This document shows, one piece after another, positions 8,472-16,888 of a stretch of DNA of 64,000 bases (positions are counted from its first letter, which is position 1; the number at the start of each line of letters is the position of its first letter). The notes beneath the pieces are model-generated. The model saw only the letters and a list, made by a program, of their open reading frames with translations. It was not told the DNA's origin and did not search any database. Both the position numbers and the translations under genes were made by a program. This DNA is from an uncultured Eubacterium sp. (GTDB lineage: Bacteria > Bacillota > Clostridia > Oscillospirales > Acutalibacteraceae). Location: assembly GCF_934561735.1 (NCBI RefSeq), contig NZ_CAKTGT010000001.1, positions 248,001 to 312,000 of the forward strand. The letters run 5' to 3'.

Positions 8472-9377
8472 TTATTCTATGGGCAAATGCCTTTGCAGGG
8501 CTTCAATATATGCGTTTGCGTAGCGTGAAAACATAATGTTTTTCTTTTTAACAATGCCGATGTGCATTGAGCAATCCATAATGAGCGGTTTTGCAATGAT
8601 GTCCTCGCCGTTCAGCTCTTTGTCAATAACGCCCGAACTTACGGTAAAGCCGTTCAGTCCGATTGCAAGGTTAAACAGCGTTGCACGGTCACGCACTTCT
8701 ATGCTTTTGGGCATATCAAGTACGCTCAAAAACTCCTCGCTGAAGTAAAAAGAATTTCGCTCGCCCTGTTCGTACACCAAATACGGATAAGGCTTCAATT
8801 CTTCAAGGTTTATGTTAGTTTTGTCCGCAAGCGGATGATTTTTGCTTATGAAAATATGCGGTGATGCTTCAAATATCTCTTCAAATACAAGGTCGTTTTT
8901 CTTAAACAGCTTGTGCAAAACATCTTCGTTGCTTTCGCTCAAATACAAAATTCCCAGCTCGCTGTTGCCGTTTGCAACATCGTCTATGATTTCACCCGTC
9001 TGGGTTTCACGCAGGGTAAAGTTGTATTCTGCGGTGTCGTATTCGTTCACCACATCAACAAAGGCGTTTACGGCAAACGAGTAGTGCTGGCACGACACGC
9101 AAAATTTAGGCTTTCTGTTTGAGTCGGTACAAAATCTCTCTTTCATAATGTCCGCCTGTTCAAGCAGATTGCGTGCAAATGAGAGAAGTTCCTCGCCCTC
9201 TTTGGTAACGGTCATCCCTTTGTTCGAACGCACAAATGCCGTAACATTCATCTCTTTTTCAAGGCTGTGAATTGCCGCACTAAGGCTCGGTTGCGATATG
9301 TACAGTTTTTCGGCAGCCGCAGTAATGTTTTTGCATTCGGCAACGGTTACAAGGTATTTAAGCTGTTGCAATGTCAT
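8472..9377 (-). CDS. LysR-family transcriptional regulator
   Basis: A 301-residue LysR-type regulator. The N-terminal winged helix-turn-helix is typical (MTLQQLKYLVTVAECKNITA, then KLYISQPSLSAAIHSLEKEM, residues 1-60), followed by an effector-binding periplasmic-protein-like domain (~90-295). AGAGGTG lies before the ATG at 9377. The family usually binds T-N11-A sites and responds to a metabolite. Its downstream co-oriented neighbour is the MetE-like methyltransferase, so a sulfur or methyl metabolite is a reasonable ligand guess. Divergent from it is an ABC transporter with different, GTTAG-type operators. Confidence 0.92.
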   Translation of the reverse strand: MTLQQLKYLVTVAECKNITAAAEKLYISQPSLSAAIHSLEKEMNVTAFVRSNKGMTVTKEGEELLSFARNLLEQADIMKERFCTDSNRKPKFCVSCQHYSFAVNAFVDVVNEYDTAEYNFTLRETQTGEIIDDVANGNSELGILYLSESNEDVLHKLFKKNDLVFEEIFEASPHIFISKNHPLADKTNINLEELKPYPYLVYEQGERNSFYFSEEFLSVLDMPKSIEVRDRATLFNLAIGLNGFTVSSGVIDKELNGEDIIAKPLIMDCSMHIGIVKKKNIMFSRYANAYIEALQRHLPIE

Positions 9378-9447
9378 ACGAACACCTCTAAAATAAATAT
9401 GTTTTTATTATATATTGATTTTTTTGTTATTTCAACTCTAAAAATAA

Positions 9448-9476
9448 TTGACAAAGTTATATATGTGTGCTAATAT
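9448..9476 (+). promoter_or_regulatory. Promoter of ABC transporter operon
   Basis: A perfect TTGACA (9448-9453), a 17-bp spacer and TAATAT (9471-9476), predicting a start near 9483, directly before the first operator. Confidence 0.8.
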
Positions 9477-9484
9477 GAATGTGA

Positions 9485-9534
9485 GTTAGCAGGTGCTAAC
9501 TTAATTTACACGCTAAAGGTTAGCATAGACTAAC
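9485..9534. promoter_or_regulatory. Two GTTAG-N6-CTAAC operators
   Basis: Two copies of GTTAG-N6-CTAAC lie at 9485-9500 and 9519-9534, spaced 34 bp from start to start. The first is extended to AGTTAGCA-GG-TGCTAACT. Both fall just downstream of the predicted transcription start, which favours a roadblock or repressor function. The architecture suits TetR- or MarR-type repressors. No such regulator is encoded nearby. Confidence 0.7.
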
Positions 9535-9550
9535 TGCATAGGAGAACAAT

Positions 9551-10252
9551 ATGGCTTTTGTTGAAATTAACGGAATAAAAAAACATTTCGGTGCAGGCGA
9601 CAACAAGATTGAGGTGCTCAAAGGCATAGACCTTGAAATAGAAAAGGGCGAGATGTGCGTGCTTCTCGGACCGTCGGGCTCGGGCAAATCAACGCTTCTC
9701 AACATCATCGGTGCCATTGAATCGGCAGATGAGGGCACAATCACCGTAAACGGCGAAAAAACACGCCTTATGAGCGAAAAACAGCTCACTCAGTACCGCA
9801 GAAAACACCTCGGCTATGTATTTCAAATGTATAATTTGATACCTAATTTAACCGTAAGGGAAAATATAGAACTCGGAGCGTATTTGAGCGACAATCCGCT
9901 TGATATTGACGAGCTTATGGCAACACTTGGTATTATCGACCAGGCAGACAAACTGCCGTCACAGCTTTCGGGCGGTCAACAGCAGAGGACTTCAATCGGC
10001 AGAGCGATTGTTAAAAATCCGGATATTTTGCTTTGTGATGAACCGACGGGTGCACTTGATTACAATACCTCAAAGGAAATATTAAAACTTCTTGAAGATG
10101 TCAATCAAAAGTACGGCAACACGGTTATTATGGTTACGCACAATGACGCAATCAAAAATATGGCAGACCGAGTTTTTACTCTCCGTGACGGAGAAATTCG
10201 CAAGAATTATATAAACGAAAACAAGGTGTCTGCCAAGGATTTGGAATGGTAA
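9551..10252 (+). CDS. ABC transporter ATP-binding protein (MacB/LolD/FtsE type)
   Basis: A 233-residue ATPase with Walker A GPSGSGKST (~residues 39-47), Q-loop, signature LSGGQQQR, Walker B ILLCDEPTGALD and switch histidine in MVTHND. The subfamily that pairs with FtsX-like permeases drives mechanotransmission or export of peptides, lipids or antimicrobials at the membrane. AGGAG precedes the ATG. It is followed after 15 bp by the 907-residue permease, so the two form one operon behind a single promoter with two palindromic operators. The substrate is unknown; peptide or drug resistance is the commonest role of similar pairs in Firmicutes. Confidence 0.93.
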   Translation: MAFVEINGIKKHFGAGDNKIEVLKGIDLEIEKGEMCVLLGPSGSGKSTLLNIIGAIESADEGTITVNGEKTRLMSEKQLTQYRRKHLGYVFQMYNLIPNLTVRENIELGAYLSDNPLDIDELMATLGIIDQADKLPSQLSGGQQQRTSIGRAIVKNPDILLCDEPTGALDYNTSKEILKLLEDVNQKYGNTVIMVTHNDAIKNMADRVFTLRDGEIRKNYINENKVSAKDLEW

Positions 10253-10267
10253 GGAGAGTGAATAACA

Positions 10268-12991
10268 ATGCACAATCCACTAAACAAACGCTTCAAGCGT
10301 GATTTGCGTTCCGACGCAGGCAAGTATGTTGCAATATTTTTGTTTATAGTTTTCTTTATCGGTGCGGCATCGGGCTTTATGGTTGCGGACAATTCCGTTT
10401 CCGCACAGTTCAAAACAACAGATGTTGAGTATAATGTTGAGGACGGACATCTCGCCTTTAATGTAAAACCGTCAGCAGATGTTTTAAGTAAAATTGAGAG
10501 TCAAAACGACCTCAAACTGTACGATTTGAACTATAAGGAGGAAACAATAAAAAACAGCAAAACCCTGCGTATTTATAAGGTAAGAAATGAACTCAACAAA
10601 GAGTGCCTTATGAGCGGAGAAATGCCGACAAAGGATAACGAAATTGCCGTTGACCGAATGTTTGCGGAAAATAATAAAATCACGGTGGGCGACAGCCTCA
10701 AAATAAAAGGAAAAAAGTATATTGTATCGGGCTTGATTGCATTGTCCGATTACAGTGCATTGTTCAAAAGCAATGGGGATATGATGTTTGACGCCGTGGG
10801 CTTTGGTGTTGCGGTTATGACAAACGGCGGTTATAACACGATTGAAACAGCACACGAAACAATCAATTATGCGTGGAAGTACAACGTTCCCGTTGAAGAT
10901 GAAGAAACCGAAAATGCAAAAAGCGAACTTTTGATGAAGTCGCTTGAAAATATACTCAAAGAATACGACGAGCCGCTTATTCAGGCACAGGTTGATTCTC
11001 TTTACAAAAAAGCAAAGCCGTACATAAACAGCCTTTGTGATGAATTTGATGTTGCCGAAAAACAGCTTGAAGCAAAGTATTTTGCCGCTATAAGAAATGC
11101 AAGCATAAACGATACGGCAAAGATGGCAAAGGAGCTCGGCATCACTGAAAAGCAATACAAAAATCTGAAGCAGGTTCTTGAAGATGCGGATAAAAACAGC
11201 GATGATTGGGATTTGGATTCACTCGATTCCGCACCTAAAATCAATCTTGACGATTACAAAACAAGCGACGATATGGATTTTGATGATATGTACAACCAAA
11301 TCTATAAAATCGTTGATGCGGTAAGCGACGCCAAACTTTATGATTGCAGTCGGATTTACCGTGACCTTGCCTCGCTTAAAAAAATTACGGATAAATTCAG
11401 CATAGACGACAGCGGTATTCTGAATATAACCGATTACAGTGCAAAATACACCAACAAATCTATTATGTACGCCAGAGAGGACAGCACCTCGGATAAGGCA
11501 ACTATGATGTTGATGACTTACATTGTTATGGTTATGATTGCGTTTTTATTTGCGGTAACAACCTCAAACACAATCTTAAAAGAGGCAAATGTAATCGGTA
11601 CGCTCCGTGCAATGGGTTATTCAAAGGGCGAACTTATCGGTCACTATATGTTTTTGCCGATGGTTGTAACCGTGGTGGGCGGTATAGTCGGCAATGTTTT
11701 GGGCTACACGGCGTTCCAAAAAGTATTTGAGAGTGTTTATTATTCAAACTACTCACTTCCGACATATAAAATGCTGTGGAATATGAATGCGTTTTGGGAA
11801 ACAACGGTTGTGCCGTTTATTCTGATGATACTTGTAAACTTTGTTATGCTTACAAAGAAACTTAAAATCAGTCCGCTGAATTTCATCAGGGGCGAGCTTA
11901 AAGAAAGCGGACAAAAACGACTGATAAAACTTCCAAAGAAAATGCCGTTTTTCTCAAAGTTCAGGCTTCGTATTTTCTTCCAAAATGTGCCGTCATATCT
12001 TACTCTTGCCTTGGGCGTATTCCTTGCCGGAGTTCTCGTTGTGTTCGGCTCAATGTATGGTCCGTTGCTCGATGATTATGCAAATATTGTTAAGGAAAAT
12101 CAGCTTTCAAAATATCAGTATGTTATGATTAACGAGGCTGAAACCGAAATATCGGACGCAGAAAAATTCTGTATGACTTCGCTTCAAACAACCGACAAAA
12201 AGTTTATAACCGATGATGTAACGATTTACGGAGTTGAAAATCAAAGCAAATACATCACCGAGAATATTCCTGCCGGTGAAGTGCTTGTTTCAAGCGCTAT
12301 GGCAGACAAATTCAACCTTTCAATCGGTGACGATGTAACACTTAAAGAAGCGTATAAAGAAAAAACCTATTCGTTCAAAGTCGGCGGAGTTTATAATTAT
12401 GATGCCGCAATTACCGTTTTTATGAACAGAACAGATTATGTCAGACAGTTTAACGAAGATTCAAATTATTTTAACGGATATTTCAGCAACAAAAAATTAA
12501 ATGATTTGGACGATGCCGATGTTGCCACCGTGATTACCGAAAAGGACTTGACCAAGGTGGTTACTCAAATGCAGGTTTCAATGACGGAATTTGTAAAGGT
12601 GTTTAAGGCACTGGGCGTTGTAATTTTCTTGCTTGTTATGTTTATACTCACAAAGCAGATTATCGAGAAAAACAGCAAGTCGGTTTCTATGGCAAAGATT
12701 TTAGGCTTTTCGGATATTGAAATAGGCAAACTGTATATAATCATAACTTCGCTTGTTGTGCTTGCGTCGCTTCTTATATCCGTTCCGCTCATATCTCTTG
12801 CTCTGCGTTGGTGCTTCAAGTCCTATCTTTACACGCAGATGACGGGCTACATTCCGTATATTATTTCAAACAGCTGTTATGTAACAATGGTGGTTTTGGG
12901 CATTGTCAGCTATGCCGTTGTTGCGTGCCTTATGCTTCTTAAAATCAAAAAAACGCCTCTCGGCGAAGCACTCAAAAATCAATCGTTTTAG
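10268..12991 (+). CDS. FtsX-like ABC transporter permease (large)
   Basis: A 907-residue permease with two FtsX/MacB-type modules. A first membrane helix at ~20-42 is followed by a ~370-residue extracytoplasmic region containing a helical, coiled-coil-like section (~240-330). Then come membrane helices near 413-436, 460-480 and 500-520 (first module), 575-600 (start of second), a second external domain (~600-770), and three final helices near 777-800, 821-845 and 869-890. AAGGAG lies upstream. This layout is typical of Firmicute peptide-sensing or -exporting permeases. It is the partner of the upstream ATPase; the operon ends at the hairpin near 13014. Confidence 0.9.
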   Translation: MHNPLNKRFKRDLRSDAGKYVAIFLFIVFFIGAASGFMVADNSVSAQFKTTDVEYNVEDGHLAFNVKPSADVLSKIESQNDLKLYDLNYKEETIKNSKTLRIYKVRNELNKECLMSGEMPTKDNEIAVDRMFAENNKITVGDSLKIKGKKYIVSGLIALSDYSALFKSNGDMMFDAVGFGVAVMTNGGYNTIETAHETINYAWKYNVPVEDEETENAKSELLMKSLENILKEYDEPLIQAQVDSLYKKAKPYINSLCDEFDVAEKQLEAKYFAAIRNASINDTAKMAKELGITEKQYKNLKQVLEDADKNSDDWDLDSLDSAPKINLDDYKTSDDMDFDDMYNQIYKIVDAVSDAKLYDCSRIYRDLASLKKITDKFSIDDSGILNITDYSAKYTNKSIMYAREDSTSDKATMMLMTYIVMVMIAFLFAVTTSNTILKEANVIGTLRAMGYSKGELIGHYMFLPMVVTVVGGIVGNVLGYTAFQKVFESVYYSNYSLPTYKMLWNMNAFWETTVVPFILMILVNFVMLTKKLKISPLNFIRGELKESGQKRLIKLPKKMPFFSKFRLRIFFQNVPSYLTLALGVFLAGVLVVFGSMYGPLLDDYANIVKENQLSKYQYVMINEAETEISDAEKFCMTSLQTTDKKFITDDVTIYGVENQSKYITENIPAGEVLVSSAMADKFNLSIGDDVTLKEAYKEKTYSFKVGGVYNYDAAITVFMNRTDYVRQFNEDSNYFNGYFSNKKLNDLDDADVATVITEKDLTKVVTQMQVSMTEFVKVFKALGVVIFLLVMFILTKQIIEKNSKSVSMAKILGFSDIEIGKLYIIITSLVVLASLLISVPLISLALRWCFKSYLYTQMTGYIPYIISNSCYVTMVVLGIVSYAVVACLMLLKIKKTPLGEALKNQSF

Positions 12992-13013
12992 TTTGAGTGA
13001 ATTTTTAAATCAA

Positions 13014-13052
13014 AACCGCACCTGCCGAATTTGACAAGTGCGGTTGTTTTGG
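13014..13052 (+). terminator. Terminator of the ABC operon
   Basis: AACCGCAC (13014-13021) pairs with GTGCGGTT (13038-13045), followed by a GTTTTGG tract. It may also serve the convergent gene ending at 13064. Confidence 0.7.
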
Positions 13053-13063
13053 TTAGCCGAGTT

Positions 13064-14212
13064 TTATTTATTGTAGTTTTCAAGGAAGTTGTGCTTTACG
13101 CCGTCCTTTTTGTATGCAATTACGGTGTCGATATTTACATTTTCAACACTGCGGAAGATGTTGCTTTCAACCTGCGGGTTGACTTTTTTCATCTCTCTTA
13201 TCATATTTTTGATTTCCTGACGCTTTGAAGCGTTGTCCGGATTGCACGAGGTGCAGGTGTCGGTAAATTTGCACGCACACTGGATAAAATGCAAATCGTT
13301 GTAGTCACGCCAACGCTTGATGTCGTCCTCACGGATGAGATACATCGGGCGGATAAGTTCCATTCCCTCAAAGTTTGTTGAATGAAGTTTTGGCATCATT
13401 GTTTGCACCTGACCGCCGTAAAGCATACCCATAAGCACGGTTTCGATAACATCATCGTAATGATGACCGAGTGCGATTTTGTTGCAGCCGAGCTCCTTTG
13501 CCTTGTTGTAGAGGTGACCTCTCCTCATTCTTGCACAAAGGTAGCAAGGCGATTTTTCAATATGCAAAACCGATTCAAAAATATTCGATTCAAACACGGT
13601 AATCGGAATGTTGAGAAGTTTTGCGTTTTTCTCTATAATCTCTCTGTTTTCGGGGCTGTAGCCCGGGTCCATAACAAGAAAAATAACTTCAAACGGAAAT
13701 TTGTTGTGCCTTTTAAGTTCCTGAAAAAGCTTTGCCATAAGCATTGAATCTTTGCCGCCCGAAATGCAAACGGCGATTTTGTCACCCTCTTCAACAAGGT
13801 TGTAATCGTTGAGTGCCGCAGTAAATCTGCTCCAAATCTCTTTGTGGAACTTTTTGTTTATGCTTCGCTCAATATCCTTTGCCCTGTTTGAATTCACCTT
13901 GAGTTCCGACAGCATATAGCCGTAGTATCCGTCTTTGAGGTTTGCGGCAAGATAGCCGTGCTGCCTTAAATTTTCGGCAATCGGGTCGCTGATAATGCCG
14001 CTTTTGCAACAGATGATGAGAAGCTTGTCCTTAGGCAGAGTGTCAAGACTTTCTTCAAGCTTAGCCTGCGGAATGTTCACCGCTCCGTTAATCGTGCCGT
14101 AGGTAAATGCAATTTCGTCACGGATGTCGATAACCGTATAGTCGTTGTCGTCAAGCGTTTTCATCTCGTCAACGGTTATTTGTTCAATTTTTTCAAAATC
14201 ACTTTTTGTCAT
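13064..14212 (-). CDS. Rhodanese-TtcA fusion (tRNA sulfur-transfer ATP pyrophosphatase-like)
   Basis: A 382-residue two-domain protein. Residues ~10-100 form a rhodanese domain (VIDIRDE, GAVNIP, active-site loop IICCKSG). Residues ~125-365 form a PP-loop ATP pyrophosphatase of the TtcA/TilS-like class, with SGGKDSM, a CYLCARMRRG CxxC pair, and GHHYDDVIETVLM. TtcA enzymes thiolate cytidine-32 of tRNA using an iron-sulfur cluster; the rhodanese domain would deliver persulfide sulfur in cis. The ATG at 14212 has CGGAG seven bases before it; nine upstream codons are excluded. Target nucleoside and cofactor are inferred from family, not shown. Confidence 0.83.
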   Translation of the reverse strand: MTKSDFEKIEQITVDEMKTLDDNDYTVIDIRDEIAFTYGTINGAVNIPQAKLEESLDTLPKDKLLIICCKSGIISDPIAENLRQHGYLAANLKDGYYGYMLSELKVNSNRAKDIERSINKKFHKEIWSRFTAALNDYNLVEEGDKIAVCISGGKDSMLMAKLFQELKRHNKFPFEVIFLVMDPGYSPENREIIEKNAKLLNIPITVFESNIFESVLHIEKSPCYLCARMRRGHLYNKAKELGCNKIALGHHYDDVIETVLMGMLYGGQVQTMMPKLHSTNFEGMELIRPMYLIREDDIKRWRDYNDLHFIQCACKFTDTCTSCNPDNASKRQEIKNMIREMKKVNPQVESNIFRSVENVNIDTVIAYKKDGVKHNFLENYNK

Positions 14213-14281
14213 AGTTTTGCTCCGAGCATAAAATGTCACAAATATTATAGCAGAAATGCCAAAAAATTCAATGAAAATTTG

Positions 14282-15274
14282 TCATTCTATCCAAATCGGA
14301 TTTGTAAATGCCCAAAACATTTCCGGCATTGTTTTGTTTGTTTTTTTAACTCCTCTGTTGCCGAGGAAGGTTCTCTCCGCAAATGCCACAACCCTTGTTG
14401 ATACCGGACCGAGGTTGTAATCTATTTCGGCACGGATAAAGCCCGCCTCTTTGATTTTAAACTGTGCCGACCAGGTTTTAAAATTCTTTTCCGCCGTGTG
14501 GGCAAAAATCACTTTGTCGTTGTTGTAAACCACGAGTTTGTGCCCTTTTTTGAATTTTGTAATCGTTATTTCCGCCGTGTCGTTTTCGGATAGTTTTGCC
14601 GTGTCGCCCACCTGAGCCGAACCTACGGTTAAGTAAATCATACTCGATTTAGGCGAGTTTGTAACAACGCTCCTGCCCTCACGGATGGCTTTTAGGATTG
14701 AGTCGGCAGTCTTTTCTTCTGCCAAAACATAGGTTGTCGGCACGGCAAGAAACGACACAGGGCCGTAATATCTGTGATGGTCCGAGCCGCCCACAGCCAT
14801 AATTTTGTTGCCTTTGAGCAATTGTTCGTGCCACCACTCCATATTTTTCAGGTTGTCGGAGTGCTGAACGGTGTTCCAAACTTCAACCGTGTCAAATGTA
14901 AATTCGTCCTTGTCAAGCAAAAACGGACAGTTTGAACAAAACGGGTGATTGAGCGAAATTGTTGCTCCGGCTTCTCGGCTTGCGTCAATCAGTTTTTTGT
15001 AATCTTCAACGGTGTCAAGTTTGTGCGGCGGGTCGTGCGGAACTTTTGCACCCCAAACATTAACATGCCCCGGTTCGTCTGTAAGCTCCTGACCTTGAAT
15101 AATCAGCATATCGCCGTCAAATCGGTTTTTCTTAATCGTGTTGTAGTTGTGGTCTGTTATTATCATATAATCAAGGCCGATTTTTTTACATTCCGAAATC
15201 AGCTTTTCGGGCGTCATATTACCGTCGGAATTTGTTGTGTGCAAATGCGTGTCGCCCTTGTACCAATTTTTCAT
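14282..15274 (-). CDS. PHP-domain metallohydrolase, CehA/McbA type
   Basis: A 330-residue protein with a PHP phosphoesterase domain of the CehA/McbA type. Motifs are GDTHLHTTNSDG (HxH metal site), IITDHN, GQELT, SLNHPF and VGGSDHH, which together supply the usual metal-binding His/Asp set. The last ~110 residues form a beta-rich extension. AAGGGG precedes the ATG. Family members hydrolyse phosphoesters or phosphate-like bonds; the substrate is not evident. It is transcribed toward the rhodanese-TtcA fusion with a 69-bp gap, and no operon link is obvious. Confidence 0.8.
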   Translation of the reverse strand: MKNWYKGDTHLHTTNSDGNMTPEKLISECKKIGLDYMIITDHNYNTIKKNRFDGDMLIIQGQELTDEPGHVNVWGAKVPHDPPHKLDTVEDYKKLIDASREAGATISLNHPFCSNCPFLLDKDEFTFDTVEVWNTVQHSDNLKNMEWWHEQLLKGNKIMAVGGSDHHRYYGPVSFLAVPTTYVLAEEKTADSILKAIREGRSVVTNSPKSSMIYLTVGSAQVGDTAKLSENDTAEITITKFKKGHKLVVYNNDKVIFAHTAEKNFKTWSAQFKIKEAGFIRAEIDYNLGPVSTRVVAFAERTFLGNRGVKKTNKTMPEMFWAFTNPIWIE

Positions 15275-15394
15275 AATACCAACCCCTTAATATATACTTA
15301 TTATATCATACTTGCTGAATGTGTTGCAATAAGTATAAATATATGTTATTTTAAAATTAAAATGATATAAACCTCTTGAACATCGGGAGTAATT

Positions 15395-15769
15395 ATGAAA
15401 AAAAGTACAAACGAAAAAAGATTTATTTTTAAATTGATTATTTTGCTTGCTTCGCTTGCCTGTTCAACTTTGATGGGCTATGCAGGCTTGCTTTTGCTTG
15501 GCGGTACGGGTTTGTTCGATGATGTAAATTCAACGGCAGGCACTACGGTTATGACAGGCTTCTTTCCTTTTGTCAATATAACCGAGGCGGTTTTGGCAAT
15601 CATTTTTTGCCCTATGGAAAACAGTAATTTCAAAATCAAGCAAAAACTCGGCAGGCATTTTGATTTGTCCGTTTTCAGCGGAATGATGACAGCTTTTAAT
15701 ATCGTTAATTTCGGCATTTGGATAACAATATCCGTCGGACTTATTAAACTTTTTGATAATTTCGGTTAA
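15395..15769 (+). CDS. Small polytopic membrane protein, unknown function
   Basis: A 124-residue protein with three likely membrane helices (~13-35, ~48-70 and ~92-118) and a basic start (MKKSTNEKRF). GGGAG lies upstream of the ATG. I do not recognise a family. It precedes the LRR protein gene by 13 bp and both share the orientation, so they are probably co-transcribed. Confidence 0.65.
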   Translation: MKKSTNEKRFIFKLIILLASLACSTLMGYAGLLLLGGTGLFDDVNSTAGTTVMTGFFPFVNITEAVLAIIFCPMENSNFKIKQKLGRHFDLSVFSGMMTAFNIVNFGIWITISVGLIKLFDNFG

Positions 15770-15782
15770 ACAGAGGTGCGTT

Positions 15783-16844
15783 ATGAGTAAAAAAATCAAT
15801 TCCGTTCTTGCCGCTCTCGTTGTTGCGGCGGTTTTAATTGCCGCTTACTGCGGTGTAATTTTTGCCGTGCAGAAAAATTCAAATAACGCTTTAGATATCA
15901 ACAAGGTGACAGCTGTTGACAAATCAACAACTTTGAATAACGCTCAAAACGGTTCGGCTGACGGTTCGTCTTTTGTAGGCTGTGTGCAAGATGACGGATA
16001 TTACATAAGCGGTATTGCCGATAATTTCGATTCAGGCAAAATCCTTACCGTTCCCGTAAAGTACGAGGGCAAATATGTTAAGTTTGAAACTTCGTTTTTC
16101 AGAAAATTAAACGAAAATTCCGCAAAACTCAATTTTGAGTCCGAAAGTCCGTACTATACAATTGAGGACAATGTTTTGTACAATAAAGACAAAACAATAT
16201 TGCTTTGTTATTTTAACGACAGCACAAAGGCAGTTATCCCCGACAGTGTTTGTGAAATAGGCGATTATGCGTTTTACAAAAGCAAAATAACCGATGTAAA
16301 AATTCCGAACAGTGTTAAAACAATAGGTAAAGAAGCGTTTACCGACAGTATGCTTAAAGAGGCTGATTTGCCCGAGGGTTTGCAAACAATCGGTCAAAAA
16401 GCCTTCCTTTGCGAAAGCCTTACAAAAATCACAATTCCTTCAACCGTAACCTCGTGCGGCAATTCTGTTGTCGGCTCGTCCGACAATTTTAAAGTGCTCA
16501 ACATAAATTGTTCCTACGATGCGTTCGGTGATTATGGCATTGTTTATTTTGGGTTTAGAGAGGGTTCGCCTTATTATTTTGACGGCAGCTACACCGTAAA
16601 CAGCAAGGAAGTTTTTTATCCGTGCCGTGATTTGTATATTTTGCTTTCTGCCAAGAAAATAACGGTTAATGAACCGTGCAAAGAAAAAGATTTTGACCCT
16701 TTGAAATACGGTGACGAACTTAAAAAGGCTACAAATAATGCCTGTGAAATAAAGGTTGTTCAAAAAGGCAATCCTACAAAAATCAGGTTCAAATTTGCCG
16801 CCGATGTTAATCACGAATGTATTGTTACACTAAAGTTTAATTAA
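15783..16844 (+). CDS. Secreted/anchored BspA-type leucine-rich-repeat protein
   Basis: A 353-residue protein with an N-terminal membrane anchor or signal segment (~8-28), a Ser/Thr/Asn-rich linker, and LRR_5 (BspA-like) repeats from ~150 to 245: IPDSVCEIGDYAFY, IPNSVKTIGKEAF, LPEGLQTIGQKAF and IPSTVTSCGNSV. The C-terminal ~110 residues lack repeats. AGAGGTG precedes the ATG at 15783; ten upstream codons are excluded. BspA-like repeats typically mediate binding or scaffolding at the surface of gut bacteria. No sortase motif is present, so the protein is probably membrane-tethered. Confidence 0.78.
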   Translation: MSKKINSVLAALVVAAVLIAAYCGVIFAVQKNSNNALDINKVTAVDKSTTLNNAQNGSADGSSFVGCVQDDGYYISGIADNFDSGKILTVPVKYEGKYVKFETSFFRKLNENSAKLNFESESPYYTIEDNVLYNKDKTILLCYFNDSTKAVIPDSVCEIGDYAFYKSKITDVKIPNSVKTIGKEAFTDSMLKEADLPEGLQTIGQKAFLCESLTKITIPSTVTSCGNSVVGSSDNFKVLNINCSYDAFGDYGIVYFGFREGSPYYFDGSYTVNSKEVFYPCRDLYILLSAKKITVNEPCKEKDFDPLKYGDELKKATNNACEIKVVQKGNPTKIRFKFAADVNHECIVTLKFN

Positions 16845-16849
16845 TGGAA

Positions 16850-16884
16850 GAAGCGACCTGAATATATCCGGGTCGCTTCATTAG
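16850..16884. terminator. Bidirectional terminator
   Basis: GAAGCGACC (16850-16858) pairs with GGTCGCTTC (16871-16879) around a ~12-base loop, between the convergent LRR gene and ABC exporter. Confidence 0.75.
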
Positions 16885-16888
16885 TTTA

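Noticed and set aside
10484..11155. 223-codon minus-strand frame inside the FtsX-like permease
   Set aside because: Shadow of the permease frame, which has promoter, ribosome site and membrane topology.
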